From Methanogenium sp. (lineage in GTDB: Archaea > Halobacteriota > Methanomicrobia > Methanomicrobiales > Methanomicrobiaceae): 64,000 nt of DNA. The notes beneath the pieces are model-generated. The model was not told the origin of the DNA and ran no database searches. It worked only from the letters and a program-made list of their open reading frames with translations. Below are positions 49,758 to 58,448 of this stretch, piece after piece. Numbering within the stretch: the stretch's first letter is position 1; each line of letters starts with the position of its first letter. The DNA lies in assembly GCA_030595665.1 (NCBI GenBank), contig JAUVCV010000004.1, positions 16,710-80,709 on the forward strand, in the 5' to 3' direction. Made by a program: the position numbers and the translations under genes.

Positions 49758-49815
49758 GAGTGTCTCCTAAGCCAGTATCTATTTGCTGTAGGCTAATAAA
49801 AATACTATCAAAAAG

Positions 49816-49985
49816 TGGGGTCGGTGAGATTTGAACTCACGATCGACGGGTCTCTCCGACATGCGAATGAGCACCAATTGCATCAGTGCTCCAACGGGTC
49901 ATCATCAGTTTATCAGTAGACCCATTGTTCATCATACGCAAAGACCGTTGGAGCCCGTCGCCATGCCGGACTAGGCCACGACCCC
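49816..49985 (-). tRNA. tRNA-Trp (CCA) with 96-nt intron
   Basis: Exon 1 is 49985-49948 and exon 2 is 49851-49816, giving a 74-nt body: acceptor GGGGTCG/CGACCCC, discriminator A, anticodon stem ACGGG/CCCGT, loop CTCCAAA with anticodon CCA, T-arm GTGAG TTCAAAT CTCAC. The intron sits at the usual 37/38 position. The splice motif is a canonical bulge-helix-bulge: CTCC of the anticodon loop pairs with GGAG at the intron end, with three-base bulges AAC (cut after AA) and AGA (cut after AG). Confidence 0.93.
49852..49947 (-). ncRNA. Box C/D guide RNA encoded in the tRNA-Trp intron
   Basis: On the minus strand the 96-nt intron holds box C ATGATGA (49935-49929), D' CTGA (49916-49913), C' ATGATGA (49905-49899) and D CTGA (49886-49883). 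By the rule that the fifth base before D or D' marks the methylated partner, the D guide (CCGTTGGAGCA) selects C34 and the D' guide (AATGGGTCT) selects C39 of tRNA-Trp. The D guide also pairs with the first intron bases, so it should act on the precursor. The homologous intron of Haloferax is known to guide methylation of 34 and 39. Confidence 0.88.
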
Positions 49986-50082
49986 TCTCGCAGAATTGCA
50001 TACTTACGTCGGTGCCCAGCGTAATAAGAATTGCGATTGCGATCGCGATTCATAAGTAGATATAAACAAAGATATTATACGA

Positions 50083-51783
50083 ATGATTCAGGACAGCTAC
50101 TCCAGCGGCATCTCCGATATTCCTCTCATGGGGATGACAATTGGAGATATGCTCAATTCAATAGTCGATAAATATCCCGAAAATGAGGCTGTCGTCTCTG
50201 TCGAACAGGATATTCGCTGGACATATGCAGAATTTAACGCCCGTGTGGAAATGCTGGGCCGCAGCCTGATGGCAATTGGTGTCCAAAAAGGGGACCGTGT
50301 AGCCATCTGGGCAATGAATTATGCTGAATGGATTCTTGTTCAGTTTGCCACTGCCAAAATCGGCGCACTTATGGTCAATATCAATCCGGCGTACCGTACG
50401 TTTGAGCTTGATTATGCACTGAAACAGGCGGAGGTGCACACCCTGATTCTACAGGGGCGGTTTAAGTCATCGGATTATGTTGGCATGTTTTATGAGGCAT
50501 GTCCGGAAGCAATTGAGAGCAGGCCGGGTAAATTATCCAGTGAAAAGTATCCGTTTCTTCAAAATGTGGTATTTATGGGAGATATTCCCTATAACGGGAT
50601 GTTTACCTGGGACGAAATCATGGAGAAAGGGGAAAATATCAGTCCTGATGAACTTCATGAACGTGAAGAGTCTCTCTCATTTGATGATCCAATCAATATT
50701 CAGTATACCTCAGGTACGACCGGGTACCCGAAGGGAGTGGTGTTAACCCATCATAATGTGCTGAATAACGGATACAGTATTGGTGAAGGGATGTCGTTTA
50801 CCAGCAAAGATCGTCTCTGTATTCCGGTACCATTTTACCATTGTTTTGGGATGGTACTCTCAAATCTGGTATGTATGACGCATGGTGCAACCATGGTTCT
50901 GCCATCGGCCGCATTTGATGCTGAAATGGTTCTGAAAACGGTTCAGAATGAGAAATGTACTGCATTACATGGTGTTCCTACCATGTTTATTGCTGAACTA
51001 AAGCATCCGAATTTTACCAAATATAAGTATGACACCCTCAGGACCGGGATTATGGCAGGTTCTCCCTGTCCGACTGAGTATATGCGGGCCGTGTCTGAAA
51101 AGATGAACATGACTGATGTTGTCATTGTCTATGGTCAGACGGAGACCTCACCGGGTGTGACCATGACGACCACCCATGATCCTATTGAACGGCGGGTGTC
51201 AACCGTTGGCAAGGCTTTCCCCCATGTAGAAATTAAAATTATTGACCCGCAGACGCAGAAGATAGTGCCGCACGGCCTGCCGGGGGAGATTTGTGCCCGT
51301 GGGTATGTGGTGATGAAATGCTACTACAACAACCCCAGTGGGACCCGTTCAACGATTGATGCAGACCACTGGAATCATACTGGTGACCTTGGCATCATGG
51401 ATGAAGAGGGATACGTGCGCATCGTTGGGAGAATCAAGGAGATGGTCATCCGTGGCGGAGAGAATATATATCCCCGTGAGATTGAGGAATTCTTCCATAC
51501 AAATCCAAAGATAGAGGATGTGTATATCATTGGCGTTCCGGATGAGAAGTATGGGGAAGAACTGATGGCATGGATTAAACCGCACGATGGGTTTGAGATG
51601 ACAGAAGAGGAAGTCAGGGCTTACTGTGACGGCCGGATTGCGCGGTATAAGACCCCGCGCTATGTGAAGTTTGTAGATGATTTCCCTGCGACGGTCACTG
51701 GGAAAATCCGGAAAGGTGAGATGCGGGAGATCTCTATCAAAGAACTGGGCCTTGAGGACGAAGCGCAGATTCAAACTGCATAA
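50083..51783 (+). CDS. Acyl-CoA synthetase, AMP-binding (ACSF2-like)
   Basis: 566 residues. YTSGTTGYPKGVV (P-loop), VIVYGQTETSPG, HTGDLGIMDEEGYVRIVGR and the C-terminal TVTGKIRKGEMRE with the catalytic lysine. Similar in plan to medium/long-chain acyl-CoA synthetases of bacteria and mitochondria, unlike acs in this window. Archaeal membranes lack fatty acids, so the substrate is uncertain: exogenous or branched acids are possible. Placed alone after tRNA-Trp, a common integration neighbourhood; bacterial origin is a hypothesis. Confidence 0.88.
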   Translation: MIQDSYSSGISDIPLMGMTIGDMLNSIVDKYPENEAVVSVEQDIRWTYAEFNARVEMLGRSLMAIGVQKGDRVAIWAMNYAEWILVQFATAKIGALMVNINPAYRTFELDYALKQAEVHTLILQGRFKSSDYVGMFYEACPEAIESRPGKLSSEKYPFLQNVVFMGDIPYNGMFTWDEIMEKGENISPDELHEREESLSFDDPINIQYTSGTTGYPKGVVLTHHNVLNNGYSIGEGMSFTSKDRLCIPVPFYHCFGMVLSNLVCMTHGATMVLPSAAFDAEMVLKTVQNEKCTALHGVPTMFIAELKHPNFTKYKYDTLRTGIMAGSPCPTEYMRAVSEKMNMTDVVIVYGQTETSPGVTMTTTHDPIERRVSTVGKAFPHVEIKIIDPQTQKIVPHGLPGEICARGYVVMKCYYNNPSGTRSTIDADHWNHTGDLGIMDEEGYVRIVGRIKEMVIRGGENIYPREIEEFFHTNPKIEDVYIIGVPDEKYGEELMAWIKPHDGFEMTEEEVRAYCDGRIARYKTPRYVKFVDDFPATVTGKIRKGEMREISIKELGLEDEAQIQTA

Positions 51784-51844
51784 TATTTTTTTTGGAAACC
51801 TGTTAAAAAATAGATGTGCCGCTTATTCAGCAGCAGGTCTGTAT

Positions 51845-53167
51845 TTACTGGGGAGTATTTGCCCGTTCAACCAGCTGAGTAGAAATTTCCTGTGCTTTTT
51901 CCAGAATCTCTCTTTCTCCCGGAATGACTTTATCCGCCATCAGAATTCTGCCGTCACAGATGACGGTATCAACCGCTCCACCGCTGCATGAATACACGAT
52001 ATTGGAGACACAGTTGTGCATGGGCACCATCGAAGGTGTTGCCATGTCGATGAACACAATATCAGCGGGGCATCCTTCCTGAATTATCCCGGTTGATGTG
52101 CCCAGAGCCTTTGCACCGTTTGATGTTGCCATCGCGAGTGCTTCATCTGCCGGAAGCAGGGTGTCGCTGTTCCAGGAGAATTTCTGGAGCAATGCTGCGA
52201 ACTTCATCTCTTCAAACATATCCAGGTTGTTGTTGGAAGAACATCCGTCTGTCCCGAGGGTGATATTTACGCCTGCATCTTTCAGTGCCTGATAGGGAAG
52301 CGCCCTGTTTACGGCGAGTTTCATATTTGAGGTAGGATTGTGGGAGACACTCACATTCCGGCTGCCGAGAAGGCTGCACTCTTCATCGTCAAGCCAGCAG
52401 CAGTGCGCTGCAAGGGTGCGCTCTGACAGGCATCCACATGAATCAAGGAAGGCGGCGGGCCGCATGCCGTGCTTTTCAATACAGCCTGCGACTTCTCCTT
52501 CGGTCTCACTAAGGTGAATGTGCAGCATGATATCCTCCTGTTCTGAAAATTCTGCACACCATTCAAGGCCTTCCCGTGATACAGTATAGGGTGCATGCGG
52601 GCCGACTGCTGCCTGTATCCGTGGATTTCCTGCGGATTTAATGTGCCGGACAAGGTCCTTTGTGGCAGCGATCTCTGTTTCCCGTTTTTCCGGGCTGTCA
52701 AAATCAATGAACCCGTGACAGAACGTTGCGCGGATTCCTGCTTCATCAACCGCACGTGCTGCATCTTTCATGAAAAAATACATGTCATTGAATGCCGTGG
52801 TACCGGAATGGATCATCTCGAGGCATGCAAGTTGTGTGCCCCAGTAGACATCTTCTCCGGTGAGGTGTGCTTCAAGAGGCCAGATTCTATCTGAGAGCCA
52901 CTCCTGGAGGTGCATGTCGTCTGCATATCCACGCAGAAGGCTCATGGCAGCATGAGTGTGGGTATTTACGAGTCCGGGGATTGCGACCATGCCTGATGCA
53001 TCGATGATGCACTCTGCCTGTCCACGGAATTCCGAACTGATGTCTGCACCAATCGACTGGATTATGCCGGACGCATCAATATAGATGTCCTGCTTCTTTC
53101 CGTTCACCTGTGCATTCTGAATAAATTTTGTCCTGTTCTGTTCGTAACCATCGGTATTTTCTGTCAT
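51845..53167 (-). CDS. dadD: 5'-deoxyadenosine / S-adenosylhomocysteine / methylthioadenosine deaminase
   Basis: 440 residues from ATG 53167 (GGTGA lies just upstream). Amidohydrolase with GLVNTHTHAAMSLLRG, LHIHLSETEGEV, AHCCWLDDEE and LGTDGCSSNNNLD, the metal and catalytic histidine/aspartate motifs. Matches the archaeal DadD/MtaD/SahD family. Deaminates 5'-deoxyadenosine, MTA and SAH to inosine analogues. Five bases after the phosphorylase gene, so the two likely act in sequence. Confidence 0.92.
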   Translation of the reverse strand: MTENTDGYEQNRTKFIQNAQVNGKKQDIYIDASGIIQSIGADISSEFRGQAECIIDASGMVAIPGLVNTHTHAAMSLLRGYADDMHLQEWLSDRIWPLEAHLTGEDVYWGTQLACLEMIHSGTTAFNDMYFFMKDAARAVDEAGIRATFCHGFIDFDSPEKRETEIAATKDLVRHIKSAGNPRIQAAVGPHAPYTVSREGLEWCAEFSEQEDIMLHIHLSETEGEVAGCIEKHGMRPAAFLDSCGCLSERTLAAHCCWLDDEECSLLGSRNVSVSHNPTSNMKLAVNRALPYQALKDAGVNITLGTDGCSSNNNLDMFEEMKFAALLQKFSWNSDTLLPADEALAMATSNGAKALGTSTGIIQEGCPADIVFIDMATPSMVPMHNCVSNIVYSCSGGAVDTVICDGRILMADKVIPGEREILEKAQEISTQLVERANTPQ

Positions 53168-53171
53168 GATG

Positions 53172-53843
53172 TCACCCAATTCTTGTAATTATTCGTTCAA
53201 GTATCATTTCCGTCTTTTTTGTGTTTGCCCGTGCAGTATTGAGGATCTGCTCGTATGACAATTCATCCTCTCCAATACCATGTGCATAATTGTCGACCAT
53301 ACATATTGCAGAAAAGGGAATGTTCAGTTCATTTGCGAGCGTTGCTTCTGAAGAGACGGTCATCCCAACGACATCGCCAATTTCTGAGAGGGCACAGACT
53401 TCCGCTTTTGTCTCGATACGCGGGCCGCTGGTCTGCACATAGGTGCCTCCCTTCTGTGACTCGGGGATGCAGGCAGAAACCTCTGCACTCAGGTCTGCAT
53501 CTATTCCCGGCATTACATGTTCCTGTGAATGATTATGAATTGTCGGCACTGACGCCATACTGACATAGTCATCCGGAATGAGTATTGAACCAGGTCTGAT
53601 TGATTTTTTCAGGGATCCAACGGAACCAAATGCCACTGCCCGGTCAACTCCTGCGATGGCAAGGGCAGAGATACATGCAGGGAAATTTATCCGGTGAGGG
53701 GGCATGCCGTACTGATGTCTCAACAAGAGCGCAATTTCTCCCAGATAAAGTTCTGCAGGACCATATGGTGTGGCGATCACGGTTTTTTTCAGGTCAGGTA
53801 ATTCAGCAAAAAGAAGACTGGTACCGCCAATTATGCCTAGCAT
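53172..53843 (-). CDS. Methylthioinosine/methylthioadenosine-type nucleoside phosphorylase
   Basis: 223 residues of nucleoside phosphorylase-II family. IGGTSLLF (phosphate), LRHQYGMPPHRINFPA, AFGSVGSL, GTYVQTSGPRIETKAE and VGMTVSSEATLANEL are typical. Next to DadD, it most likely cleaves the deaminated product methylthioinosine, as in the Methanocaldococcus salvage route, instead of MTA directly. Substrate is inferred from context. Confidence 0.9.
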   Translation of the reverse strand: MLGIIGGTSLLFAELPDLKKTVIATPYGPAELYLGEIALLLRHQYGMPPHRINFPACISALAIAGVDRAVAFGSVGSLKKSIRPGSILIPDDYVSMASVPTIHNHSQEHVMPGIDADLSAEVSACIPESQKGGTYVQTSGPRIETKAEVCALSEIGDVVGMTVSSEATLANELNIPFSAICMVDNYAHGIGEDELSYEQILNTARANTKKTEMILERIITRIG

Positions 53844-53980
53844 TTATAACTGCTCCGTCATGCCTGACTGGTAACAGGATATCAGGCAATCTCTGGTGTA
53901 CTATCTGTATGATTGATTCATAAAAACGACGGAATGATTTGAATTATCTTCATATCTGATGTCATCCAATCTGAAAGGTT

Positions 53981-55126
53981 ATGGTAAGCAGGTTTGGAAT
54001 TGTCAGTGATTCAGAAATACTGTCAGGCAAATGTACGGATGTTTACTTTGCTCACACGGATGAAGTCCTGCGTGGTGAAGGATGTAATCCTGATGTGACC
54101 ATGGAAGTAACGGCTGCCTCGCTTCCTGATGAGTGGGGGGTTGTCTGTGGTACTGCGGATGTTCTGTCTCTTCTGGAAGGCATCCCGTTGAATGTTTCTG
54201 CAATGCCTGAGGGTACGGTATTCTATCCCGGAGAACCGGTTCTCAGAATTTCGGGTAAATATCTGGATTTTTGTACATATGAAACGTCAATTCTTGGTTT
54301 TCTCTGCCATGCATCCGGTATTGCCAGTGCATCTGCGCAGATCACTCTTATTGCCGGTGAGAAACCCATCTATTCATTTGGTTCCCGAAGGCAGCATCCT
54401 GCGATTGCCGGTATGATTGAACGGGCAGCGTGGATAGGCGGCGTTGCCGGTGTGAGTAATACCTGCGCGCCGGAAGGTATTCCCCTTGCAGGTACGATGC
54501 CACACGCACTTATTATGAGTCTGGGGTCAGCAAGGGCCGGATGGGCTGCCTTTGATCGCCATGCACCGCAGAATATCCCCCGGATATATCTCTGTGATAC
54601 ATTCTGTGATGAAAAACGTGAAGCGCTTGCAGCAGCACGGGCTGGTGCAGTGGCGGTACGGCTGGATACGCCGCGTTCACGCAGGGGGGATATGCATTCT
54701 ATTCTGGAGGAAGTCCGATGGGAATTAGACCTGCACGGATTTACGTCCGTTAAAATATTTTTGAGTGGAGGGGTCACAAAATCAGATGTCGTTGCCTATG
54801 GTGATATTGTGGATGCATTCGGTGTTGGGGGTTCCATTGCCAATGCGCCGGTGATTGATTTTTCCATGGATATTGTTGAACGGAATGGTGAACCCGTTTC
54901 AAAAAGAGGGAAAAAAGGAGGAGTAAAACAGGTCTATCTAACAGAAAACGGAGAGAGAATTCTTCTTCCTGCATTGTCTGAGAAACCTTTCGGGGGAAGA
55001 GCGCTTATCATACCTGCACTGAAGAATGGCAATCGGGTTTCTTTAGATACTGCTACCAATATTGTCCGTGAAGCACGGGATCGTCTTCAGCATTTTCTTC
55101 ACCCTCAGGAGAAGATAAATAAATAA
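53981..55126 (+). CDS. pncB: Nicotinate phosphoribosyltransferase
   Basis: 381 residues; makes nicotinate mononucleotide for NAD. FGSRRQHPAIAGMIERAAW, SNTCAPEGIPLAGTMPHALIM and FLSGGVTKSDV are characteristic, and TDVYFAHTDEVL begins the N-terminal domain. Archaeal length. Divergent from the phosphorylase, with a 137-bp gap. Followed by tRNA-Ala. Confidence 0.93.
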   Translation: MVSRFGIVSDSEILSGKCTDVYFAHTDEVLRGEGCNPDVTMEVTAASLPDEWGVVCGTADVLSLLEGIPLNVSAMPEGTVFYPGEPVLRISGKYLDFCTYETSILGFLCHASGIASASAQITLIAGEKPIYSFGSRRQHPAIAGMIERAAWIGGVAGVSNTCAPEGIPLAGTMPHALIMSLGSARAGWAAFDRHAPQNIPRIYLCDTFCDEKREALAAARAGAVAVRLDTPRSRRGDMHSILEEVRWELDLHGFTSVKIFLSGGVTKSDVVAYGDIVDAFGVGGSIANAPVIDFSMDIVERNGEPVSKRGKKGGVKQVYLTENGERILLPALSEKPFGGRALIIPALKNGNRVSLDTATNIVREARDRLQHFLHPQEKINK

Positions 55127-55152
55127 TCATTTTATCCTATGAGTACGAAGTT

Positions 55153-55173
55153 AGTATGCACAGTATGCACAGT
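55153..55173 (+). repeat. 9-bp tandem repeat up to the tRNA-Ala 5' end
   Basis: AGTATGCAC occurs at 55153-55161 and 55162-55170, followed by a partial AGT that ends at the base before the tRNA. It may be slippage in a promoter-proximal sequence. No TATA-like sequence is obvious in it. Confidence 0.7.
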
Positions 55174-55245
55174 GGGCCGATAGATCAGGGGAAGATCGCT
55201 ACCTTGGCATGGTAGAGGCCGCGGGTTCAATTCCCGCTCGGTCCA
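55174..55245 (+). tRNA. tRNA-Ala (GGC)
   Basis: 72 nt: acceptor GGGCCGA/TCGGTCC, discriminator A; D-arm GATC/GATC; anticodon stem CTACC/GGTAG with loop TTGGCAT, anticodon GGC; T-arm GCGGG TTCAATT CCCGC. The third acceptor G-T wobble near position 3:70 type is notable for alanine identity. No intron; CCA not encoded. Confidence 0.93.
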
Positions 55246-55760
55246 TCTGAATTTTCTTTTGGTAATTTTTGGTCATCTTTGCTATTCGTCCTGAGTTCTT
55301 TCATCCAGCTGACAAACGGTATTCATCAGGTGCCGTTTTTTCCATGCGGGGGGTGCGGGCGGTGCGGCGGTGAGGGCAGTTGATCAGGGTGCACCACGGA
55401 TAACCGGTATGGATATGTGTCCGTGTGGGGCAATACGGGAATTCAATTGTCCTGTCGATATGATTCGGTACGCTGCAGTATCCTGAATAATTCAGTCATA
55501 TATCGGTCAGGAACACGTTGTTTTGAACACTGATGTTCTGTTGGATTGACCTTTAAGACTGAATCCGGGTATTTAACCGCTTAATAAATTCAGAACAAAT
55601 TCGTTCCTGAATCAAGGATATCCGGAAAAAATGGTGGATGTTCACCCATCAGTTGATCATTCGTTTATTTTTAGGTCATATTAATGATCTTACCGGTCAT
55701 TCCCCCTCCCTTTTCCAAAGCCTTTTACGGATTCCGGTGAATTAAATTTTAGGTATATTC
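55246..55760. other. Gene-free region between tRNA-Ala and the Pit genes
   Basis: 515 bp without a supported ORF. An imperfect palindrome, ATTCAGAAC (55588-55596) with GTTCCTGAAT (55603-55612), could be an operator for the phosphate genes. G/C-rich runs at 55347-55375 (GGGGGGTGCGGGCGGTGCGG) differ from the AT-rich remainder. AT-rich stretches near 55650-55690 may be promoters. Confidence 0.4.
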
Positions 55761-56390
55761 ATGGGCATGAAAGACTGGATTATTCCTCAGGACAAACAAT
55801 TTTATGACCTCTTGGAGGAATCAGCTGATAATGTACGGGATGGAGCTGAGTTCCTGGTTCATATTGTTGAAAATTATGACGACCTGAAAAACAAATGTCA
55901 TAAAATGAAGGCATTAGAGCACAAGGGAGATGAAATCACTCATAATATCTACAATCTGCTTAATACAACATTTATAACACCGATTGAGCCGGATGAAATC
56001 TCACGTCTTGCATCATCACTGGATGATGTTCTGGACTATATCGATGGTGCCACACGTATGATGTATCTCTATGGCATCCCTGAAACAGACCGGTATATAA
56101 TTGAGTTATCTAAACTGATCCTGATTTCTGCTGAAGAACTTCAGTTTGCTGTCAAAGGTATTCGGGACCTGAAGCATCCAAAGGGAATTGAAGAGCGCTG
56201 TATTGAGATCAACCGTCTTGAAAATCTGGGTGATGATCTTCTGGGTGAAGCAATCCAGGAAATATTCCAGTGTCCTGATGCAATCCGTCTGATAAAGTAC
56301 AAAGACATCTATGAAAAGCTCGAGAGTGCGACTGACCGGTGTGAGAATGCTGCGAATGTCCTGAGTGATATTGCTATTCGCCATTCCTGA
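55761..56390 (+). CDS. PhoU-like DUF47 Pit-accessory protein
   Basis: 209-residue all-helical protein of the DUF47/PhoU-like family, with EHKGDEITHNI, DDVLDYIDGATRMMYLY and ENLGDDLLGEAI motifs that in the family line metal-binding ridges. Nine bases before pit, so it is expected to bind and regulate the transporter. ATG 55761; the second ATG two codons later is possible. Confidence 0.92.
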   Translation: MGMKDWIIPQDKQFYDLLEESADNVRDGAEFLVHIVENYDDLKNKCHKMKALEHKGDEITHNIYNLLNTTFITPIEPDEISRLASSLDDVLDYIDGATRMMYLYGIPETDRYIIELSKLILISAEELQFAVKGIRDLKHPKGIEERCIEINRLENLGDDLLGEAIQEIFQCPDAIRLIKYKDIYEKLESATDRCENAANVLSDIAIRHS

Positions 56391-56398
56391 TGTGAATT

Positions 56399-57580
56399 AT
56401 GGATACTCTGATAATAGTAGCGGGAATTATTCTGGCACTGGCATTTAACTTTGCCAACGGCCTGAATGATGCAGCGAATTCAATTGCAACGATCATTGCA
56501 ACGAAGTCCCTGTCCCCGGTAAAGGCAGTCGCTCTGGCCACGTTTTTCAATCTTCTGGGCCCTCTTATCTTCACGACCGCAATTGCAGCCACTATCGGAA
56601 AGGGTATCGTTGACTCCGGATTTCTGACGACTCATATTCTTCTTGTAGCTATGTTTGGTGCGGTTATCTGGGTGTTTACCACGTCAATGCTGGGAATCCC
56701 TATATCCAGTTCCCATGCACTCATTGGTGGTCTTCTTGGTGCGGGAATTGCGGGTGCCGGTGTCGGTGCGATACTCTGGCCGTCCTGGGACCTCGTGATG
56801 ACCGTTTTCTTTGCAATGGCTACAGGAGGACTGTTCAGTATGTTCCTGTATATTGCAATAGCCGTTCTGCGCAAGGACGAATGGCGAGGTAAAGCACCTC
56901 TGGCCTTCCTGGTAGGGGTGACGGTCATTATTCCGGCACTCATCATCGGGGGATTTGTTAAAATCACCGGAATCCTTGCAGTGGTGATCTTTATTGTCAT
57001 ATCACCAATGCTCGGTCTCATCTCTTCATTTATTATCGGCGTTGCCATCATGCATCTGTGCAGTGCAAAGAACCCTTCCCGTCTCAATAATATGTTCAGG
57101 CCTCTTACGATTGCTGCCGGCTCATTTCAGGCGATAGGGCACGGTGCAAATGATGCCCAGAATGCGATGGGTGTTATTACTGCCATGCTTGTTGCCGGCG
57201 GAGTTATGTCAGAATTTTCGGTACCGATCTGGGTTATCCTTGCGTCATGTGGAGCAATTTCCATGGGAACACTGCTTGGCGGATGGCGGGTTGTGGATAA
57301 AATGGCGAACAAAATCACAAAAATCCGACCATACCAGGGATTTTCCGCTTCAATGGCAGGCGGTGCGGTGCTTTCCCTGATGACGTCCCTCGGTGTACCT
57401 GTTTCAACGACGCATGCAATGAGTGGTGCTATCATGGGTGCAGGTGCAACACGTGGCTACGCTTCTGCGGTGAGATGGGGTATTGTCCGTGAAATCGTGG
57501 TGGCATGGATTATTACCATTCCTGCAACAGCGGTTGTCTCCTGGGTGGTATATGTCCTGTATGCCTCGATTTTCCTTTAA
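56399..57580 (+). CDS. pit: PiT-family inorganic phosphate transporter
   Basis: 393 residues with about 10-12 membrane helices. The two inverted PiT repeats carry ANGLNDAANSIATIIAT and GHGANDAQNAMGV with the conserved N-D residues, and the ISSSHALIGG/VSTTHAMSGA pairs. Moves phosphate with H+ or Na+. Operon with the DUF47 gene. The downstream gap leads into the accessory region. Confidence 0.94.
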   Translation: MDTLIIVAGIILALAFNFANGLNDAANSIATIIATKSLSPVKAVALATFFNLLGPLIFTTAIAATIGKGIVDSGFLTTHILLVAMFGAVIWVFTTSMLGIPISSSHALIGGLLGAGIAGAGVGAILWPSWDLVMTVFFAMATGGLFSMFLYIAIAVLRKDEWRGKAPLAFLVGVTVIIPALIIGGFVKITGILAVVIFIVISPMLGLISSFIIGVAIMHLCSAKNPSRLNNMFRPLTIAAGSFQAIGHGANDAQNAMGVITAMLVAGGVMSEFSVPIWVILASCGAISMGTLLGGWRVVDKMANKITKIRPYQGFSASMAGGAVLSLMTSLGVPVSTTHAMSGAIMGAGATRGYASAVRWGIVREIVVAWIITIPATAVVSWVVYVLYASIFL

Positions 57581-57632
57581 TTTTTTATTTTTACCCGTGT
57601 TGGAGTATTCATTTTATTTTTTATTGAAGCTA

Positions 57633-57895
57633 TCCAACTGAACGGGAACAGTTGGATGATGTGGACATAAACCATTAATAAAGCAAAGTCAAAAGTCTGG
57701 TGTGTGTGGCACCGAAAAGATGTTGCACAGGGTCCACCTGAACCGATCAAGAACGGCTGAACCCCACGCGTGCCCGGAGGCAAAACTGTGTTGGCCTTAC
57801 CATTACCTGAAAGCTTCGCCTTTTTGCCTCCTTGAACATGAGAAACGGAGGGAAAAAGTATGAAACTGAAAAAAGGAATGAGAGCACTTTCTGTG
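57633..57895 (+). repeat. Leader repeat A, copy 1
   Basis: About 260 bp nearly identical to 61331-61589: starts with TCCAACTG/CAGTTGGA palindrome, runs through a TATA-like CATTAATAAAGC, a long possible leader, the ribosome site ACGGAGGG and the first 12 codons (MKLKKGMRALSV) of a secreted protein. GGAGGCAAAA (57776-57785) pairs fully with TTTTGCCTCC (57822-57831), suggesting a folded RNA. Unlike copy 2 the left outer arm of the hairpin is missing. Confidence 0.88.
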
Positions 57896-58425
57896 CTCCT
57901 GGTGAGTATGGGTGGGGTGTCGGCAAGTAATCCCGGAATATGGGCTCAATTTAATTTCAATGTTGAACAGGACAATTGTATTCTGGCATCTATGAATATT
58001 GTCCGGAGTGGGTAAAATGACAGATACGCCACTTGGTTCATGCGGTCCTGTTCAAAATTTCCAGAGCAATGCCTCAGCACAGATTAAATCAGCTGTATTA
58101 TACGAAAGAGCGGATGGGACCCGTTATGTCTCAGTAGAATGGGCCGCAAGCGGATGTTACTTTGTTTCACCGGGATGATTGCCCCGGAGCCGGGTATGGA
58201 TGTGATCTAACGGTTACCGTCAAGGTCAGCTGGAACAGCAGTCACACCCAACATGTATATACGTATAACAATACATCTGTTGCATCCACTACGGTTAACG
58301 TTGGAGTGACATCCATAGCAACATCATTCACTGTAGAAGTGAAAACGGAGGCAAAATGCTATTGTATATCATCAATTCCTATACTGACAGACGAAGCGAT
58401 ATGTTCCTGTGGAATATCCATATAA
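57860..58425 (+). pseudogene. Frameshifted secreted protein gene
   Basis: Three frames join into one product: 57860-58015 (signal peptide MKLKKGMRALSVLLVSMGG...SASNPG), 58017-58178 (MTDTPLGSCGPVQNFQ to CYFVSPG) and 58162-58425 (DDCPGAGYGC to CSCGISI). The shifts fall at GGG in GTGGGTAAA (about 58010-58012) and GGG in CCGGGATG (58172-58174); removing one G at each gives an unbroken frame of about 187 codons. The product would be a small secreted cysteine-rich beta protein. Either decay or sequencing errors explain it. No homologue recognised. The shared leader and signal peptide are the same as for the protease at 61554. Confidence 0.65.
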
Positions 58426-58448
58426 ATCATATTTTTTGGGGTGAATAA

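Noticed and set aside
57700..57835. Possible c-di-GMP-I riboswitch in repeat A
   Set aside because: A few short matches (GGCAAA, GGCCT) exist but the order of stems and the conserved ligand-site bases do not follow the known class.
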